Assembly (NCBI GenBank): GCA_015522955.1
Contig: WALG01000019.1
Span: 1-7,127 of the forward strand
Origin: DHVE2 group archaeon
GTDB lineage: Archaea > Thermoplasmatota > Thermoplasmata > Thermoplasmatales > Aciduliprofundaceae
DNA length: 7,127 nt
Direction: 5' to 3'
In this document: one piece after another, positions 6,483-7,127 of the stretch
How positions within the stretch are numbered: position 1 is the stretch's first letter
How the letters are laid out: each line of letters begins with the position of its first letter
The notes under the pieces: model-generated
Told to the model about the DNA's origin: nothing
Databases searched by the model: none
What the model saw: the letters and a program-made list of their open reading frames with translations, nothing else
Program-made: the position numbers and the translations under genes

Positions 6483-6525
6483 AACGATAATTTTATATAC
6501 GAAAATCGTTATATCTTTTACGAAA
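6483..6525 (+). promoter_or_regulatory. Candidate Lrp/FFRP operator cluster around the TATA box
   Basis: ACGA occurs at 6484-6487, 6499-6502 and 6520-6523, with TCGT at 6506-6509. The clearest site is ACGA-AAA-TCGT (6499-6509), a perfect palindrome around an A/T triplet, in the 5-3-5 layout of archaeal feast/famine regulator sites. A second symmetry, AACGAT (6483-6488) with ATCGTT (6505-6510), brackets the TATA box. TACGAAA repeats at 6498-6504 and 6519-6525, 21 bases or about two helical turns apart. The sites overlap the TATA box and the expected transcript start, fitting autorepression by the gene's own product. Binding is inferred. Confidence 0.45.
6492..6499 (+). promoter_or_regulatory. 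TATA box of the Lrp/AsnC gene
   Basis: TTTATATA is a near-ideal archaeal TATA box 36 bases before the ATG at 6535. Standard spacing puts the transcript start near 6520-6524, leaving a leader of only about 11-15 bases that still includes GGTGAT at 6526-6531. This gives the regulator its own promoter, separate from the genes upstream. Confidence 0.7.
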
Positions 6526-6534
6526 GGTGATAGT

Positions 6535-7038
6535 ATGGAGGCACCCAAATGCAATTTGATTGAGAGGTGGAAATTGCTGGATAAAAGCATGCGTCCTGTG
6601 GATGACCTCGATTTATCTATTCTCTGTGCACTAAGAGAGAATGCCCGTATATCCAATCTCGAGTTAGCCAAGATGCTTGGGGTGAGTGAGGCTACGGTGA
6701 GAAGAAGAATTAAAATAATGGAGGAAAAAGGTATCATAAGGGGCTATGCTGCTCTTGTGAATTGTTATGGAGTAGAAAACAGTGTAAAAGCCTTCATTTA
6801 TATGAAAGTTGACAGGAAGTATATTGATAAGGTGGCCAATGCACTCATGAAGGAGAACAGACTTGTAACTCTCTACAGAATTCTGGGGGACTATGATTTG
6901 CTGTGTGAATGCTTATTTTTGAGTATGAGCGAACTTCAAGATTTTGTGGATAACCGACTAAATATGGATGGTATAATCTCATCGGTCACCCATGTGGTAG
7001 CAAGCGCCTACGTACCATGTGAATGGGTAGGTATCTAG
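6535..7038 (+). CDS. Lrp/AsnC family (feast/famine) transcriptional regulator
   Basis: A 167-residue DNA-binding regulator. After an N-terminal extension of about 22 residues comes the winged-helix domain (DDLDLSILCALRENARIS, 23-40), with the recognition region LAKMLGVSEATVRRRIKIME at 44-63. From about residue 84 a RAM (regulation of amino-acid metabolism) ligand-binding domain follows, with the effector-pocket motif GDYD at 118-121. Family members form dimers and octamers and respond to amino acids or other small metabolites. Cysteine is frequent for a thermophile protein (C6, C31, C77, C124, C126, C162), and C124-x-C126 sits just after the pocket motif. The first ATG is preferred because GGTGAT (6526-6531) precedes it; an internal ATG at 6589 would give a more typical Lrp N-terminus but has no ribosome-binding site. 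Besides itself, targets are unknown; the neighbouring glycerol operon is only a possibility. Confidence 0.95.
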   Translation: MEAPKCNLIERWKLLDKSMRPVDDLDLSILCALRENARISNLELAKMLGVSEATVRRRIKIMEEKGIIRGYAALVNCYGVENSVKAFIYMKVDRKYIDKVANALMKENRLVTLYRILGDYDLLCECLFLSMSELQDFVDNRLNMDGIISSVTHVVASAYVPCEWVGI

Positions 7039-7066
7039 TTTTCTATAATCTCATCTTATCATTTTC
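7039..7066 (+). terminator. T-rich probable termination region after the Lrp gene
   Basis: TTTT directly follows the stop codon (7039-7042) and again occurs at 7062-7065 in a pyrimidine-rich stretch. No stem precedes them, as is usual for archaeal termination. The T runs are short, so the exact end point is uncertain. Confidence 0.3.
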
Positions 7067-7070
7067 GGGT

Positions 7071-7093
7071 TACACAGGCCATACTGTGGTGTA
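7071..7093 (+). repeat. Short imperfect inverted repeat
   Basis: CACAG (7073-7077) and CTGTG (7084-7088) are perfect 5-base arms around a 6-base loop. An overlapping alternative pairs TACAC (7071-7075) with GTGTA (7089-7093). It could be an operator for the TATA-like element that follows, or a weak hairpin of the Lrp transcript followed by a T-rich stretch. Neither is certain, and the arms are short. Confidence 0.3.
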
Positions 7094-7103
7094 TTTCGTT
7101 TTC

Positions 7104-7111
7104 TATATAAA
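7104..7111. promoter_or_regulatory. TATA-like element near the right edge
   Basis: TATATAAA on the + strand reads TTTATATA on the other, so it could be a TATA box in either direction. On the + strand it would start transcription just beyond the window end, for a gene not seen here. On the - strand it would transcribe into the Lrp gene antisense, where no convincing gene exists, so the + direction is more likely. Confidence 0.35.
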
Positions 7112-7127
7112 TCATTCTCTTATTTTA

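Noticed and set aside
1..7127. RNA genes, CRISPR arrays, insertion sequences, attachment sites or defence genes
   Set aside because: Intergenic space is limited to about 97, 38, 90 and 89 bases, none with tRNA-like folds or repeated units by eye, and every long reading frame is accounted for by metabolic, translation-control or regulatory families.

Overview
The window looks like part of a thermophilic euryarchaeal chromosome. Evidence: TATA boxes (TATTTAAA, TTTATATA) sit about 25 bases before likely transcript starts; Shine-Dalgarno sites match archaeal 16S rRNA (GGAGGT, GGTGAT); arginine codons are mostly AGA/AGG and ATA is common for isoleucine; proteins are rich in Lys and Glu; and the glycerol kinase closely resembles Thermococcales enzymes as I remember them. 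Aciduliprofundum-like Thermoplasmatota or Thermococcales are my best guesses, but the lineage cannot be fixed from the sequence alone. All six complete genes are on the + strand and coding density is high.

Positions 1-97 hold a possible 17-codon tail of an upstream gene, then a promoter and short leader. Positions 98-4621 form a tight four-gene glycerol-catabolism operon: glycerol kinase (glpK), an FAD-dependent glycerol-3-phosphate dehydrogenase with a C-terminal BFD-like [2Fe-2S] domain, an NAD/FAD oxidoreductase, and a small four-cysteine DUF1667 protein. The last three are joined by ATGA start/stop overlaps. Glycerol is phosphorylated to sn-glycerol-3-phosphate and oxidised to dihydroxyacetone phosphate, which enters glycolysis/gluconeogenesis. 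The three redox genes probably encode one soluble flavin/Fe-S complex passing electrons to or from NAD(H). No membrane anchor, GlpC-type subunit or glycerol facilitator is encoded here.

Positions 4660-6444 encode an NFACT-family protein (Rqc2/RqcH), a ribosome-associated quality-control factor, only 38 bases after the operon. Positions 6445-6534 are a 90-base intergenic region with a strong TATA box surrounded by ACGA/TCGT half-sites. Positions 6535-7038 encode an Lrp/AsnC (feast/famine) regulator that probably binds those sites and controls itself. Positions 7039-7127 are non-coding: T-rich, with a small inverted repeat and another TATA-like element.

No RNA gene, mobile element, CRISPR array or long repeat was seen. 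The most interesting points are the probable three-subunit G3P oxidoreductase with its unexplained electron acceptor, the resemblance of the DUF1667 cysteine motif to the [4Fe-4S] domain of molybdopterin oxidoreductases, and the operator-like structure before the Lrp gene.
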